From Symsagittifera roscoffensis (Eukaryota > Xenacoelomorpha > Acoela > Convolutidae), in NCBI RefSeq assembly GCF_963678635.1, contig NC_087063.1:52093220-52157219 (forward strand): a DNA stretch of 64,000 nt, in the 5' to 3' direction. Below, one piece after another: positions 53,051 to 64,000 of this stretch. The notes below the pieces were generated by a model, which was given only the letters and a program-made list of their open reading frames with translations, ran no database searches and was not told the origin of the DNA. The translations under genes and the position numbers were made by a program. Numbering within the stretch: the first letter of the stretch is position 1; every line of letters starts with the position of its first letter.

Positions 53051-53173
53051 AGCAGTGACAGCTTCGAACCGTGGGAAGTTTCTGGCTGCGTAGAAATTGA
53101 AGTTGACTGCAAATCCTGCCATATCAACTGGAAACTTACGGTAGCCCAACCAGGGAGTTTTGAACCCAACAAT
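53051..53173 (-). CDS. GT43 exon-4 copy, array unit 1 (intact)
   Basis: TTTCAG|ATT to GCT|GTACGT, 123 bases, phase 0 at both ends. It reads 'IVGFKTPWLGYRKFPVDMAG' and on, without a stop. Length and phases equal exon 4 of gene A. It could be the exon 4 of gene B, whose exon 5 lies 25 kb downstream at 27726, or a stranded duplicate. Confidence 0.7.
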
Positions 53174-53274
53174 CTGAAACAAAAAACATACTATTTTTCA
53201 CTGTTAGGGATAGTTTTTTTGAACACTATAAAAATTTTAAAGATTATCCCCTAGTTCAAAACAAGCATTTTTTC

Positions 53275-53600
53275 CAGTTATATCCTCGATAATCATCACT
53301 CTAAAATACCCATCACTGTAAGAACTAACCAATCATGATCCATGACTAAAACATACAATAAATTGTCAGGCTGAAACTATTTATGGCTTCAGCCAAAGAA
53401 GAATAAATTTAACTTAGCAAACAGTTGCCTCCTCCTTGATTGTAGCCTTGCAGCAATAACAGTATACAATAGATCTATTAAGTTGCTCGAATCTATCCGG
53501 CTGAAGTTAAGACAGCGTGACGAATACCTTATCTGAAGTTACTCTATGAGAAAGTCACAAGGATTTAAACTCATCCGGGGCAACCAAACGAGTCTCGAAC
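53275..53600 (+). repeat. Old LTR and primer-binding site, array unit 1
   Basis: Shares CCAATCATGATCCAT, the hairpin (53369-53394), TCTATCCGG and TTACTCTATGAG with the LTR of elements 1 and 2. It ends ...CTCA at 53573 and is followed by a drifted primer-binding site ending GTCTCGAAC. It comes from a diverged relative of the same lineage. Confidence 0.75.
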
Positions 53601-54270
53601 AGACCTCTACTAATTTAGAATTAGCAAAAACTAAACAGATTAGATAAATTAGATAACAAACGCTCAACAAAATGACAAATCAAATCAACGATAACAATCG
53701 CTTAATTCTTAATTCTACGTCTCAATGCGTCTAATCGATTCAAACGGATAACAAGGCTGATACCAGGTCAGAATCAAGACGACATGCCGCATCTTTACAT
53801 CTTAAATGAAAAAGCAGACTACAACGACTAATCCTCTACAAGACTATTTATGCAATTTCACTCATTAATGTGAGTTGTAAACTAGAACAGTAAGTTTCTT
53901 TCAAAGACGTATAACTCACCACGATGCATATTTAGTAATTAAAATAAAATCCAGTCGACAAATCATTTTCCATCTATAATGTTCGTTCGACCGTCTAAAT
54001 TTGCGACGATAATATCGGACTCCGTTCGATCGTGGCCATCAAATCTTGAGTCGCAAACCTCAGCCCGGGATTTCGGTATATTGGATAGGCTTAGGTTCAG
54101 AACTTCATAAAACTGAAGAGAATATGATGGCGTCATCTTTTTAGTCCTCAGAAATAGCGGGGTACTCAAAACAGTGAGACCAGTCAACAAAAAATTGAGA
54201 AACTGTTGAATTCAAAAGTCCCGAACAAAACAACAAACTTCTGAAATGTTGAAATATATTCTTTTTTAAT
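53601..54270. other. Leader relic and conserved block of array unit 1
   Basis: Up to about 53900 it matches the leader with the 77-aa ORF, here broken. From 53940 a block rich in CG words (CCTCAGCCCGGGATTTCGG) recurs in units 2 (about 60380-60600) and 3 (about 63180-63380). Its nature is unknown. Confidence 0.5.
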
Positions 54271-57011
54271 TTTGTTTAATGATTGACACGTTTTGATATG
54301 AAGTCGATTTTGAGATAATTGGATCAGTATCTTTTCAATACTGCTCGGAAGACTCTAAAGCAAAATTTGTTTGACTTTTAAAGCCAAACTACTTTTTTAA
54401 GACAACTTCCGCATTCGTTTTTCAGACCACTTCTGCAAAAACCAAAAATGCATATCCCTTTCTCAAAACTAATCTATAAATAACCGAAAAAAACTAACCA
54501 ATTTGAGTTTAACTGATTTCTGTCTGGGTGATATGACTCTAGAGAAGAGAGATAACTTCTTTTCATAACTTCCAAAAAACCTTGAAATTATCTGAACAAG
54601 CTAATGCAGCGAGGAAAGCACTGAAAAATTTGACATAAGGTGCAAAAATCACTGAGAGTGCAATTTATCGAAAAAAAAATGCTCAAGAAGAAATAATTTC
54701 TTTTCATGAAATTGAAGTGACGAAAATTGAATACAAGGGAGATCTAGTTCATGCTCAGAAAATGCCAAATAGCAGTGCAAGTAGCACCAAAAACTTCGAA
54801 CACACGAATTTTTTTTTCATTTCTTCAAAGGCATAAACGTTTACAGTTGTTTTCAATAATATAGCCAACAGAGAGTATATTATAGCCAACTATCTTGTTT
54901 CGTTGAAAATTTCAATTTTCAAGTGAATGGCCTCATAGCTCTTTAAACTTTAAGGCTTATTTGTGAGCAACACATTTTGATATATTTAACTCAATTTGAG
55001 CAAACTGGATCAAAACGTAATATTTTTGCTCCGCTGGGAAAACTGAAGAGTAAATTTTTTTTCGAAAATAAAAGTCAATCAGGTTTCTTGTGATTTTTTC
55101 GTTCTTAGTATTCAATAACGGAGTTTGCTTTCCTTTCATCAAAAGAAACGGCTTGAACTTAATATAGAAGAAAAATCAAACCGTGAAAAATGAAATTTGA
55201 GCATTAACAAATTTTATTTATTTTTTTTCTGAAAAACAAGCAAACCAATTATCACCAGGGCCTACTTAAAATATTCACTACGTTCATGACTCTTAAAAAT
55301 GAAAGAAAAACAAAAAAATTGAAAAAAAAATTAAAAGTGTTTTTTCGAAGTTCTTATTTTTGTCCACATCTTTTTTTTTATTTTTTCGGAAGAGGTTTTT
55401 TGTCAAGTAAACGTTAAAGGAAGCTTCCAAAATTCGTTTTCGTTCAGTAAAATTAAATTTTTTAAAGAAAAAATGAACAAGGTTGCCTGATATAATGAAC
55501 ATTAATTGACCGCTTTAGTTGGTCAGTTAGACTGAAGCTCAGAAAACGTCAAGTAGCAGTGCAAGTAGCAAAAAAACTTTCGACCACACTTACAAAACTA
55601 CAAAATATTTTCATTTCTTCAAAGTAATATCGGTAGGCATAAACGTTTAAAGTTGTGCTCAATAGTATAGCCAACAGAGAGTTGGAAAAGAATTATGAAC
55701 GCAAAGAAAAAAACAGTGACTGATTTCGTTGAAAGTTTTCAATTTTTAAATAAAGGGCCTCATAGCTCTTTAAATTTTAAGGCTATTTTGTGAGCAACTT
55801 AATTTGATAATATTAACTCAATATGAGACAAATGGATCAATACTCAATATCTTTGTTCCGCTGGGAAATCTGAAAAGTAAAAATTTTTTCTGAGAAAAAA
55901 AGTCAATCACTTTTTTGTGATTTTTAAGTTTTTGCTATCCAATAACGGAGTTTGCTTTCCTTTCTTCAAAAGGAATGTCCTGAACTTAATAATGAAGAAA
56001 AAATCAATCCGTGAAATTGAAATTTAAGCGTGAACTAATTTTGTTTTTTTTTCTGAAAGACAAGCATACCAAATATCCCCAACATTAACGTATTCACTAC
56101 GTTCATGACTTTTAAAAATGAATGAAGAAAAAAAATTGGAAAAAACATTAAAAGTGTTTTTTTTCTAAGATCTTATTTTTGTCCATATCTTTCTTTATTT
56201 TCCAGAAAAGTTTTTTTGTCAATAAAACGTGAATTGAAGCTTCCGAAATTAGTTTTCGCTCAGTAAAATTAAATTTTCTCAGCCTAAATGAACAAAATTG
56301 CTTGATATAACGAACATTAAATGATCGCTTTAGTTGCTCATTTAGACTGTTTTTTGGTGCATTTTAAAAAAAAAAACTTTCTGGTGTTTTTTTTTTTGGT
56401 GAGAGGTACATTTTGGTGCGTTTTTTGGTGCATTTTGATGCATTTTTTAAAAAAGTTTTCTAAAACTTTTCGAATCACGACTGAAAACGCTTTTATTATC
56501 AATATCAATTGACTGATTCTGATGAATATTTATGATATCCGATTTTACAGGGAAAACGAAAAAGAAGAAAAAAATGTAAAACATGCCCGAAAGCAAAATT
56601 CCTCCCCAGTATCAGTGTTTGGAACAGTAAGGACTTTGCATATACAATACAAAGTTTCACTAGGCAAAATTTCGATAACTCGTGGGTAAGTACCTGCGCA
56701 TAAAAACCCTTTTGTTTGATTTTAAAAGCACAATTTGTGATTCATAAAAACAATGTTAAAGTTTAAATTTTTGACAAATTAGCAGACGCATTTTTGATAA
56801 TTTTGCTATGGCTTTTTTTTAATGTTTTTAATTTAGATATTTTCAAAGCGATAACTACCCGAAAAACTGGCTTAAATTGTTTTAATCAAATTACATAATA
56901 AAAGAGCTGATATTCAGCAGTTTTTTTGTCACAGAGAAAGATTAAATTTTGGAAATAATGTTGCTCCTTGTTTATACTGGAAGAGTATTAAGGGTGTTTG
57001 AAAAAACGTAC

Positions 57012-57134
57012 AGCAGTGACGGCTTGGAACCGTAAAAAGTTTCTGGATGCGTGGTGATTGAAGTTGACTGCAAATCCTGCCACATCAACTGGAATCTTAC
57101 GGTAGCCCAACCAGGGAGGTTTGAACCCAACAAT
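57012..57134 (-). CDS. GT43 exon-4 copy, array unit 2 (open, drifted)
   Basis: TTTTAG|ATT to GCT|GTACGT, 123 bases, still open ('LGYRKIPVDVAGFAVNF'). The conserved Met of VDMAG is Val and several other residues changed, so it may be decaying. Confidence 0.55.
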
Positions 57135-57229
57135 CTAAAAAAAACATACTATTTTTCAGCGTTAGGGATAGTTTTTTTGAAATAAAAATTTTTTAAAGAT
57201 TATCCTCTTGTTTAAAACAAGTATTTTCT

Positions 57230-58580
57230 GTATCCAGTTGTATCCTCGATAATCATCGCTGTAAAATACTTAGAACTAACCAATCATGATCCATGACTAA
57301 AACTTACAGTAAATTGTAAGGCTGAATATATTTATGGCTTCAGCCAAAGAAGAATAAATTTCACTTAGCAAACAGTTGCCTGTTTCTTGATTGTAGCCTC
57401 GCAACAATACCAGTTTACACTAGATCTAATAAATTGCCCAAATCGATCCGGTTGAAAATGAGATAGCGTCACGAACAGACGGTATACTTTATCCGAAGTT
57501 AATCTTTGAGAAAATCACAAGCTTTAAACTCATCTGATGCAACCAAATGAGTCTCGAGCTGACCTCTACTAATTTAGATTTAGCAAAAACAAAGTAGAAT
57601 AGACAAGTTAGATCGAAAATGCTCAACAAAATGATTATTAAAATTGACGACAAAGCTGAATTCTACGTCTCAGTACGTCTAATCGATTCAAACGAATAAA
57701 AAGGCTGACCCAGGATGACATGCCAAATCCCTATATCGTGAAACGAAAAAACAGACTACAACGACTAATCCTCTACAAGACTATTTATGCAGTACATTTT
57801 CACTCATAAACATGAATAGCAAAATGTGGCAGTGAGATTCTTTGAAAGACGTATCTCTCACCACGGTGCATAATAAGTAATTAAAATGAAATCCTGTCGA
57901 CAAAATTTTTTCCATCTGCCTTAGAAGCTTTCACATCTACATTAATTTTGTAAATTTTTTTAAATATTTTCATAATTATTCAAAAATCAAAAACACCAAA
58001 ATTATTTAGTTAAGTTTTCATGATTGGTTTTTGAAAAATATTGTTCTTTGCTTCCCAAAGACTTCTTCTAAAAATTTTCTGTGTCACCTAAAACAAACAA
58101 AAATGATTTAGAACAACAAACCTCGATTAAAATTCAAATTTTAACAAATTTTTAACTTAGTTAAGCTTTTAATTTAATTATCTTTAGGTCTGTCCTTGTT
58201 TCAATCAAACCTTAATTTTGTTCATTCAAATTCAGATTATCAAGCCTGTTGTTGGATCTTTAAGCTTCAAATCTATATATTTAAGTTTTTATTCATAATC
58301 TTAACTTCATCAAAATATGATCATCAAAAATTTCCTTAGATCACTTTTAAAAAAATCCAACCCCATCTCTTAGAACTAGTGTCCAACCACCTCAAACATC
58401 AATTGTTTTTTCATTCCTTGTCTACGATCCTGGGTTACTTGAAAATTTTTCAAGTACTAACCATTTTAATTGGGCTTAACAGTGAAGAACTACGCTTTTT
58501 CGTCTTTCACTTGAGATTTACCAAATGTAGATAACATTACACACAGGAACAGTAAAAATTCGAGATTTGTTCCGAAAATA
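57230..58580 (+). repeat. Old LTR, primer-binding site and leader, array unit 2
   Basis: The LTR ends at 57532 and the primer-binding site (ending GTCTCGAGC) follows. The leader shows drifted versions of the 77-aa ORF, of the 'TTGGATC' hairpin region (about 58230) and of CAGTGAAGAACTxCG (about 58480). Confidence 0.7.
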
Positions 58581-58589
58581 AACAGCTCA

Positions 58590-59560
58590 TGTAAATCAGA
58601 ATTCCCAGATGTAAAATCAGAAGACATTTAATCGACTACTAATGACTCACACTATGGCATATTCAAAATAAAAATTTTATCATCAATTTTGTCCAATCAA
58701 CTATTACATCGAATACAAACAGCTGATATAGAAATAAATTTTTCAAAAATTTTTAAAGAGTCTAAAAAAATATCCAAAATGACAATTCACGAAGAGCAAA
58801 CTCAAAATTCACAAATGATGTTTTCTCCATCTGTTATAGTTTTGTTTCAGTATTGGAGACAAAAGGAATTTTTTTTTGTATCTCCACCACACATATCTCG
58901 ACAAAATGAAATTAGTTAGACAAAAATTTAACCTTTTCTCAGCATTTTCAGACTCCATTCGCAAAACACTCACTGACATTGAAGTTTCACAAACAGTTAA
59001 AGCCGATCTACAAAGACTCCTAGCATGGTTTATTATAGATTACTTCCAACAAAACCTAGATTTAATTGCAAGAGCCAGAAGAAAAGTGACAAAGAAACAT
59101 TGCTAGCAGATGAAACAAATTACGCATGGGAACCAGATTGGTTCCATGTTTTATTTTTCAATAAAAAAATTACGTAAAAATTTCTTAAAAAAAACTGTTA
59201 ACATCGACAACACAAAGTTAAATTACAACTAATTGTTTAAAAAGAATTGTTTAAGTTCGACATTCAATTATTTACAAGAAAAAATAAACGGAACCACGAT
59301 TCGCACGCACCCACTCGGTACTCAACCGTCTTCACATTTAGTCATTGGAAATGACAACACCATACAACAAAATTAATACTCCGTTTCTACCAACAACATT
59401 AAAATCAACAGTTAAACCATCAGTTGCTCCAAAACATTCAGAAATAGATTATCAAACCAATAGACCAAGGACTAAAAAATGCCCGTTGAACAAGTCAAAA
59501 CATACAGACGGAAAACAGATTTATAAAAAAAAATTATGATTTCTTACAAATAATCATAAA
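58590..59560 (+). pseudogene. Gag relic of a diverged relative of elements 1 and 2
   Basis: Fragments match Gag of element 1: 'LQRLLAWFIIDYFQQNLDLI' against LQKILAWFIIDYF in element 1, and 'LKSTVKPSVAPKHSEIDYQT' against STVKPSVAPKYSHMDYQT. Many stops and gaps lie between them. It shows that the lineage has been in this locus for a long time. Confidence 0.85.
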
Positions 59561-60680
59561 AACAATCCAAGAACTTGAACACTTATTACAAGACAACATC
59601 TACCTAAAGTAAAAATTTTTTATTCAGTAAGTACAAAAAAATCCAATAGCTCAATATGTAAGTTTTACTGATAAGAGATAAATATCAAATCATGGAATGA
59701 CTGAATGGCATATATACATTTAAAAAAAGGACTTAAATAACAGACGATTCAATAGAAAACAACCAGATAACTCAGAAAATGTAGAAAACTCTCATCAAAT
59801 TGAGCAAAAGTACAATAAAACCATCGAAAAAACAGTTGATCGACATAGATTATTTACCAAAGGAAAACGCCATTGGAAAATGGAAAATACCAAGGGAACA
59901 ATATAGAAAACACCAATGGAATGTCATCCTTTTTTTCGATGAAAACTGACTCATGCAATAGACAATTCAATAGAAACCAATCAAATTATTCAGAAGATGA
60001 AGAATTTATTCATTAAACTCAACAACATTTCAGTATTAATGGACATAGACAAATTAGAATGGACAATTTAGATCAAAAACGCTCAATTAAATGAAAAATC
60101 GAATCAAAGATAACAATAGCTTATTTCTAGGTATCGAAACGTCTAATCGATTCGAAGGGATAACAGGGCTGATACCAGTTCTTAATCAAGCCAATATGCC
60201 GCATCTCTACATCGTGAAACAAAAAAGCAGACTACAACAACTAATCCTCTACAAGACTATTTATGCATTTTCACTCATTAATATGAATTGCAAAATAGAA
60301 CAGTAAGATTTTTTCAAAGGTGTATATCTCACCATGATGCATAATTAGTAATTAAAATAAAATCCAGTCGACAAATCATTTTCTATCTATAATGTTCGTT
60401 CGACCGTCTAAATTTGCGACGAAAATCGGACTCCGTTGGATCGTGTCGATCAAATCATGAGTCGCACACCTCAGCCCGGGATTTCGGTATATTGGATAGG
60501 CTTAGGCTCAGAAGTTCCATAAAACTGAAGAGAACATGATGGCGTCATCTTTGTAGTCCTCAGAAATAGCGGGGTACTCAAAACAGTGAGACCAGTCAAC
60601 AAAAATTTGAGAAACTGTTGAATTCAAAATCCCGAAAAAAAACTACAAACTTTTTCAAATGTTTAAATATATTTATTTTT
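59561..60680. other. Gag tail relics, second leader copy and end of array unit 2
   Basis: Repeated words TTCAATAGAAAxCAA around 59745 and 59965 look like gag low-complexity remains. From about 60050 a second leader copy begins. Confidence 0.5.
60091..60306 (+). pseudogene. Relic of the 77-aa leader ORF (71 codons open)
   Basis: Starts in the same place of the leader and ends 'FSLINMNCKIEQ', alignable with the end of the 77-aa ORF of element 1 (ILLAMNLDFHLQ). The frame is still open although the element is dead, and it is strongly diverged in sequence. Confidence 0.5.
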
Positions 60681-62469
60681 AATTTTGTTTAAATACTTGA
60701 CACGTTTTGATATGAAGTCGAATTTGAGATAATTGGAGCAGTATTTTTTCTCTAATGCTCGGAAGACTCTAAAGCAAAATTAGTTCGACTTTTAAAGGCA
60801 AACTACCTTTTTAAGACAACTTCCGCATATGTTTTTCAGTCCACTTCTGTACAACTCAAAAATGCATATCCCATTCTCAAAACTAATCAACAAGAAACCA
60901 AGAAAATAACCAATTTGAGTTTGAACTATTTTTTTCTGGGTGATTTGAGTGTAGAGAAAAGTCATAACTTGTTTTCAAAAAAACCTTGAATATGACTCGA
61001 CGAACTAAGGCAGCAAGGAAAGCCTTAAAAAATTTGATACAAATTGCAAATATCACTGAGACTGCACCTCATTGGAAAAAAAGATCAAGAATAAATAGTT
61101 CCTTCTCATTAAATTGGAGTAACAATAATTAATTACCAGGGAGATCTAGTTAATGCTCAGAAATTGTCAAGTAGAGTGCAAATAGCACAAGAAACTTTGA
61201 CCACTTACAAAAACTACAATATTTTTTTCTCTTCTTCAAAGTAGTGTCGGTAGGCATAAACGTTTACAGTTTTTCTCAATATTATAGCCAACAGAGAGTT
61301 GGAAAAGAGTTATGAATGCAAAGAAAAAGACACTGACTTGTTCATTAAAAAATTTCAATTTTCAAATAAAGGGCCTCCTAGCTCTCTAAATTTTAAGGCT
61401 ATACTGTGAGCAATACATTTTGATAACATTAACTCAGTTTGAGACAAGTGAATCAATACGTAATGTTTTTGTTCCGCTGTGAAATCTGAAAAGTAAAATT
61501 CTTTTTCGAAAATATAAGTCAGTAACGTTTTTTACGATTTGTACGTTTTTGCTATCCAATAACGGAGTTTGCTTTCCTTTCCTCGAAAGAAACGGCCTGA
61601 ACCTAAGAATGAGAAAATAATCAATCCGCGATAATTAAAATTTGAGCGTGAACAATGAATGAAGAAAAAACTGAAAAAAAAATAAGAGTTTTTTTTCTAA
61701 GATCTTATTTTTGTCACATCTTTTTTTATTTTTTAAAATAGGTTTATTGTCAACACAACATGAATTGAAGCTTCCATATTTAGTTTTTGCTTAGAAAAAA
61801 TAAATTTTCTTAGCCTAATTGAACAAGGTTGCTGGCAATAACGAACATTATTTGATCGCTTCAGTTGCTCAGTTAGACTGAAGCTCAAAATTTGAAAAAA
61901 GTTTTTTTTAGTGCAGTGTCTTAAAATTTTCTAGAACTTTTCGAATCACCACTGAAAGCGCTTTTTTATCATATAACAATTGATTGATTTTGATGACTAT
62001 TTGTGATACTCGATTTTATAGGGAAAACGAAAAATTGGAAAAAAAAGAAAAACATGCCCGAAAGCAATCTTCCTCCCCAGTATCAGTGTTTGGAACAGTT
62101 AGGATTTCGCATATACAAAAAACATTTTGACTAATCAAATTCACGATATTTACCTGCCCATAAAAACCCTTTAGTTTGATTTTAATAATACATTTTGGGA
62201 TTCATAAAAACAATGTTAAAGTTTAAATTTTTGACAAAATAGCAGGCGCTTTTTTGATAATTTTGCTTTGGCTTTTTCAGTGTGTTTGGTTTAGATATTT
62301 TGAAAGCGATACCTACCCGAAAAATTGGCTTAAATTGTTTTAATCAAATCACATAATAAAAGAGCTGAGATTCAGCAGTTTTTTCGTCACAGAGAAAAAT
62401 TAAATTTTGGAAAAAATGTTGCTCCTTGTTTATACTGGAAGAGTATTAAGGATGCTTGAAAAAACGTAC

Positions 62470-62490
62470 AGCAGTGACAGCTTCAAACCG
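62470..62490 (-). pseudogene. Stub of GT43 exon 4, array unit 3
   Basis: Only the last 21 bases of the exon and its GTACGT donor remain. A deletion fuses it directly to the old LTR. Confidence 0.6.
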
Positions 62491-62499
62491 ATACAAGTA

Positions 62500-62825
62500 T
62501 ATTTTTGTATACAGTTAAATCCTCGATAATCATCACTTTAAAATACTTAGAACTAACCAATCATGATCCATGACTAAAACTTACAATAAAATGTAAGGCT
62601 GAAACTATTTATGGCTTCAGCCAAAAAGAATAAGTTTAATTTAGCAAACAGTTGCATGTCTCTTGATTGTAGCCTCGCAACAACAGCAGATTACACTCGA
62701 TCTAATAAGTTACACAAATCTATCCGGTTGAAAGTAAGGTACAGACGGTATACCTTATCCGAAGTTACTCTCTGAGAAAGTCACAAGCATTTAAATTCAT
62801 CTGGTGCGACCAAATGAGTCTCGAA
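62500..62825 (+). repeat. Old LTR and primer-binding site, array unit 3
   Basis: Same layout as units 1 and 2, hairpin at 62597-62622. The LTR ends at 62799 and the primer-binding site TGGTGCGACC...GTCTCGAAC starts at 62802, the best preserved of the three. Confidence 0.75.
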
Positions 62826-63445
62826 CAGACCTCTACTATTTTCAATTTAGCAAAAATAAAATGGAATAGACAAATTAGATCAAAAACGTTCAACAAAACG
62901 ATAAGTCAAATTAACGATAATATAAGCTTATTTCTACGTCTCAATGCGTTTAATCGATTCAAACGGATAATGAGGCTGACACCAGGTCAGAATCGAGACG
63001 ACATGCCGCATCTCTAAATCGTAGAACAAAAAGCAGACTACAACGACAAAACTTCTACAAGACTATTTATGCATTTTCACTCATTAATGTGAAATGCAAA
63101 ATAGAACAGTAAGATTCTTTCAAAGACGTTTATCTCACCACGATGCATAATTAGTGATTAAAATTAAATCCAGTCGACACAAAAATTTTCCATTAATAAT
63201 GTTGACTCCGTTCGATCGTGTCGACCAAATCATGAGTCGCAAGCCTCAGCCCGGGATTTCGGTATGACGGATAGGCGTAGGTTCAGAACTTCCATAAAAC
63301 TGAAGAGAGCATGTTGGCGTAACCTTTGTAGTCCTCCGAAAATGCGGGGTACTGAAAATAATGAGACCAGTCAACAGAAAACTGGGAAACTGGTGAAATC
63401 AAAAACCCCGAAAAAAAAATTTCAAATTGTTATATATATATTTAA
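62826..63445. other. Leader relic and CG-word block of array unit 3
   Basis: Carries another drifted leader ORF (frame 62814-63017, 'LRLNAFNRFKRIMRLTPG') and the repeated CCTCAGCCCGGG block. Confidence 0.5.
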
Positions 63446-64000
63446 TTTTAATTTTGTTTAATCATTGACCCGTTTTGGTATGAAGTCGAATTTAAGATAA
63501 TTGGATCAATGTTTTTTCTATGATGCTCGGAAGACTCTAAAGCAAAATTTGTTTAATTTTTAAAGCCAAACTACTTTTTTAAGACAACTTCCGCATTTGT
63601 TTTTCAGACAACTTCTTTAAAAATCAAAATGCATATCCCATTCTACTACAACTTCAACCTTTGTTTCACTTCTTCAAAGTAGTGTCGGTAGGCATAAATG
63701 TTTACAGTTGTTCTCAATACTATACCCAACAGAGAGTTGGAAAAGAGTTATGAAAGCAAAGAAAAAACACTGACTTGTTTCGTTAAAAGTTTTCAATTTT
63801 CAAATAAAAAGCCTCATAGCGCTTCAACTTTTAACTTAGGGCTAATTTGTCAGCAACACAATTTGATAATATTAACTCAATATGAGACAAATGGATTATT
63901 ATGTAAAACTTTTGTTCTGCTGGGAAATCTGAAAAGTAAAACTTTTTTTTCATAAAAGTGTCCATCACGTTTTTTGTGATTTTTACGTTTTTGCTATCCT

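Larger units (their letters stand above)
50590..64000. repeat. Tandem array of a GT43-exon/LTR unit (4 units, last one cut by the edge)
   Basis: The junction word TTAATTTTGTTTAA followed by TGACACxTTTTGA recurs near 50598, 54268, 60680 and 63449. Units 1 (about 3.7 kb), 2 (about 6.4 kb), 3 (about 2.8 kb) and 4 (partial) share the same order: several non-coding blocks, a GT43 exon-4 copy on the minus strand, then an LTR and leader of an old element on the plus strand. Unit 2 is longer because it keeps gag of that element and has an internal duplication of about 0.8 kb (about 54755-55540 against 55540-56340). Units differ by roughly ten per cent by eye. Confidence 0.85.

Noticed and set aside
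56321-56512. 63-codon plus-strand frame
   Set aside because: Formed by a T-rich low-complexity insertion with repeated TTTTGGTGC words.

Overview
The window looks like a piece of a nematode nuclear genome. It has short canonical introns with TTTCAG-type acceptors, AT-rich non-coding DNA, a cluster of split family-43 glucuronosyltransferase genes, and a very heavy load of retroelements. The nematode assignment is inference from gene content and splice-site style; no ribosomal or mitochondrial marker is present. Sequence quality is that of an assembled contig, with one 200-base gap at 26448-26647.

Host genes. On the minus strand a GT43 (galactosylgalactosylxylosylprotein 3-beta-glucuronosyltransferase family) gene, called A here, has five exons whose splice phases all agree: 25085-24919 (start codon and signal anchor), 5315-4971, 2450-2165 (DDD motif), 1770-1648 and 1447-1381. 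Its last exon would lie beyond the left edge. Further exons of the family are a C-terminal exon at 26132-25963 and a 67-base exon at 27726-27660 (gene B), plus duplicated copies of the 123-base exon 4 at 53173-53051 and 57134-57012 and a stub near 62480. The cluster has been blown apart by insertions. Gene A carries an 18.9-kb element in intron 1 and a 10-copy, 172-bp satellite in intron 2. Gene B is probably interrupted by a second element.

Element 1 (5748-24603, plus strand). This is a giant env-bearing Ty3/gypsy-type LTR element. It has 410-bp LTRs that look identical and a 4-bp target duplication. Its internal order is: primer-binding site, 77-aa leader ORF, basic 155-aa ORF0, a single 2740-codon Gag-Pol, a small hydrophobic ORF, a long reading frame without an ATG, an 872-aa envelope-like glycoprotein, a 599-aa ORF of unknown function that overlaps env by ATGA, an 80-nt intron just after that stop codon, and a structured 3' UTR. 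This layout is closer to a complex retrovirus than to a simple retrotransposon, and it is the best candidate here for an undescribed system.

Element 2 (28410-40591, minus strand). This is a sister copy that also has matching LTRs and a 4-bp target duplication. It has lost everything from the end of pol to the 3' UTR, including env and the 599-aa ORF, across a 47-base poly(A) junction, and gag carries two single-base frameshifts.

Right part. 40.6-46.4 kb is mostly featureless, with two LINE reverse-transcriptase relics and a tRNA-like relic. 46.5-49.7 kb is a decayed gypsy pol of a different family. From about 50.6 kb to the right edge is a tandem array of a roughly 3-6 kb unit. Each full unit carries a GT43 exon-4 copy and an old LTR plus leader from a diverged relative of elements 1 and 2; one unit also keeps gag remnants.
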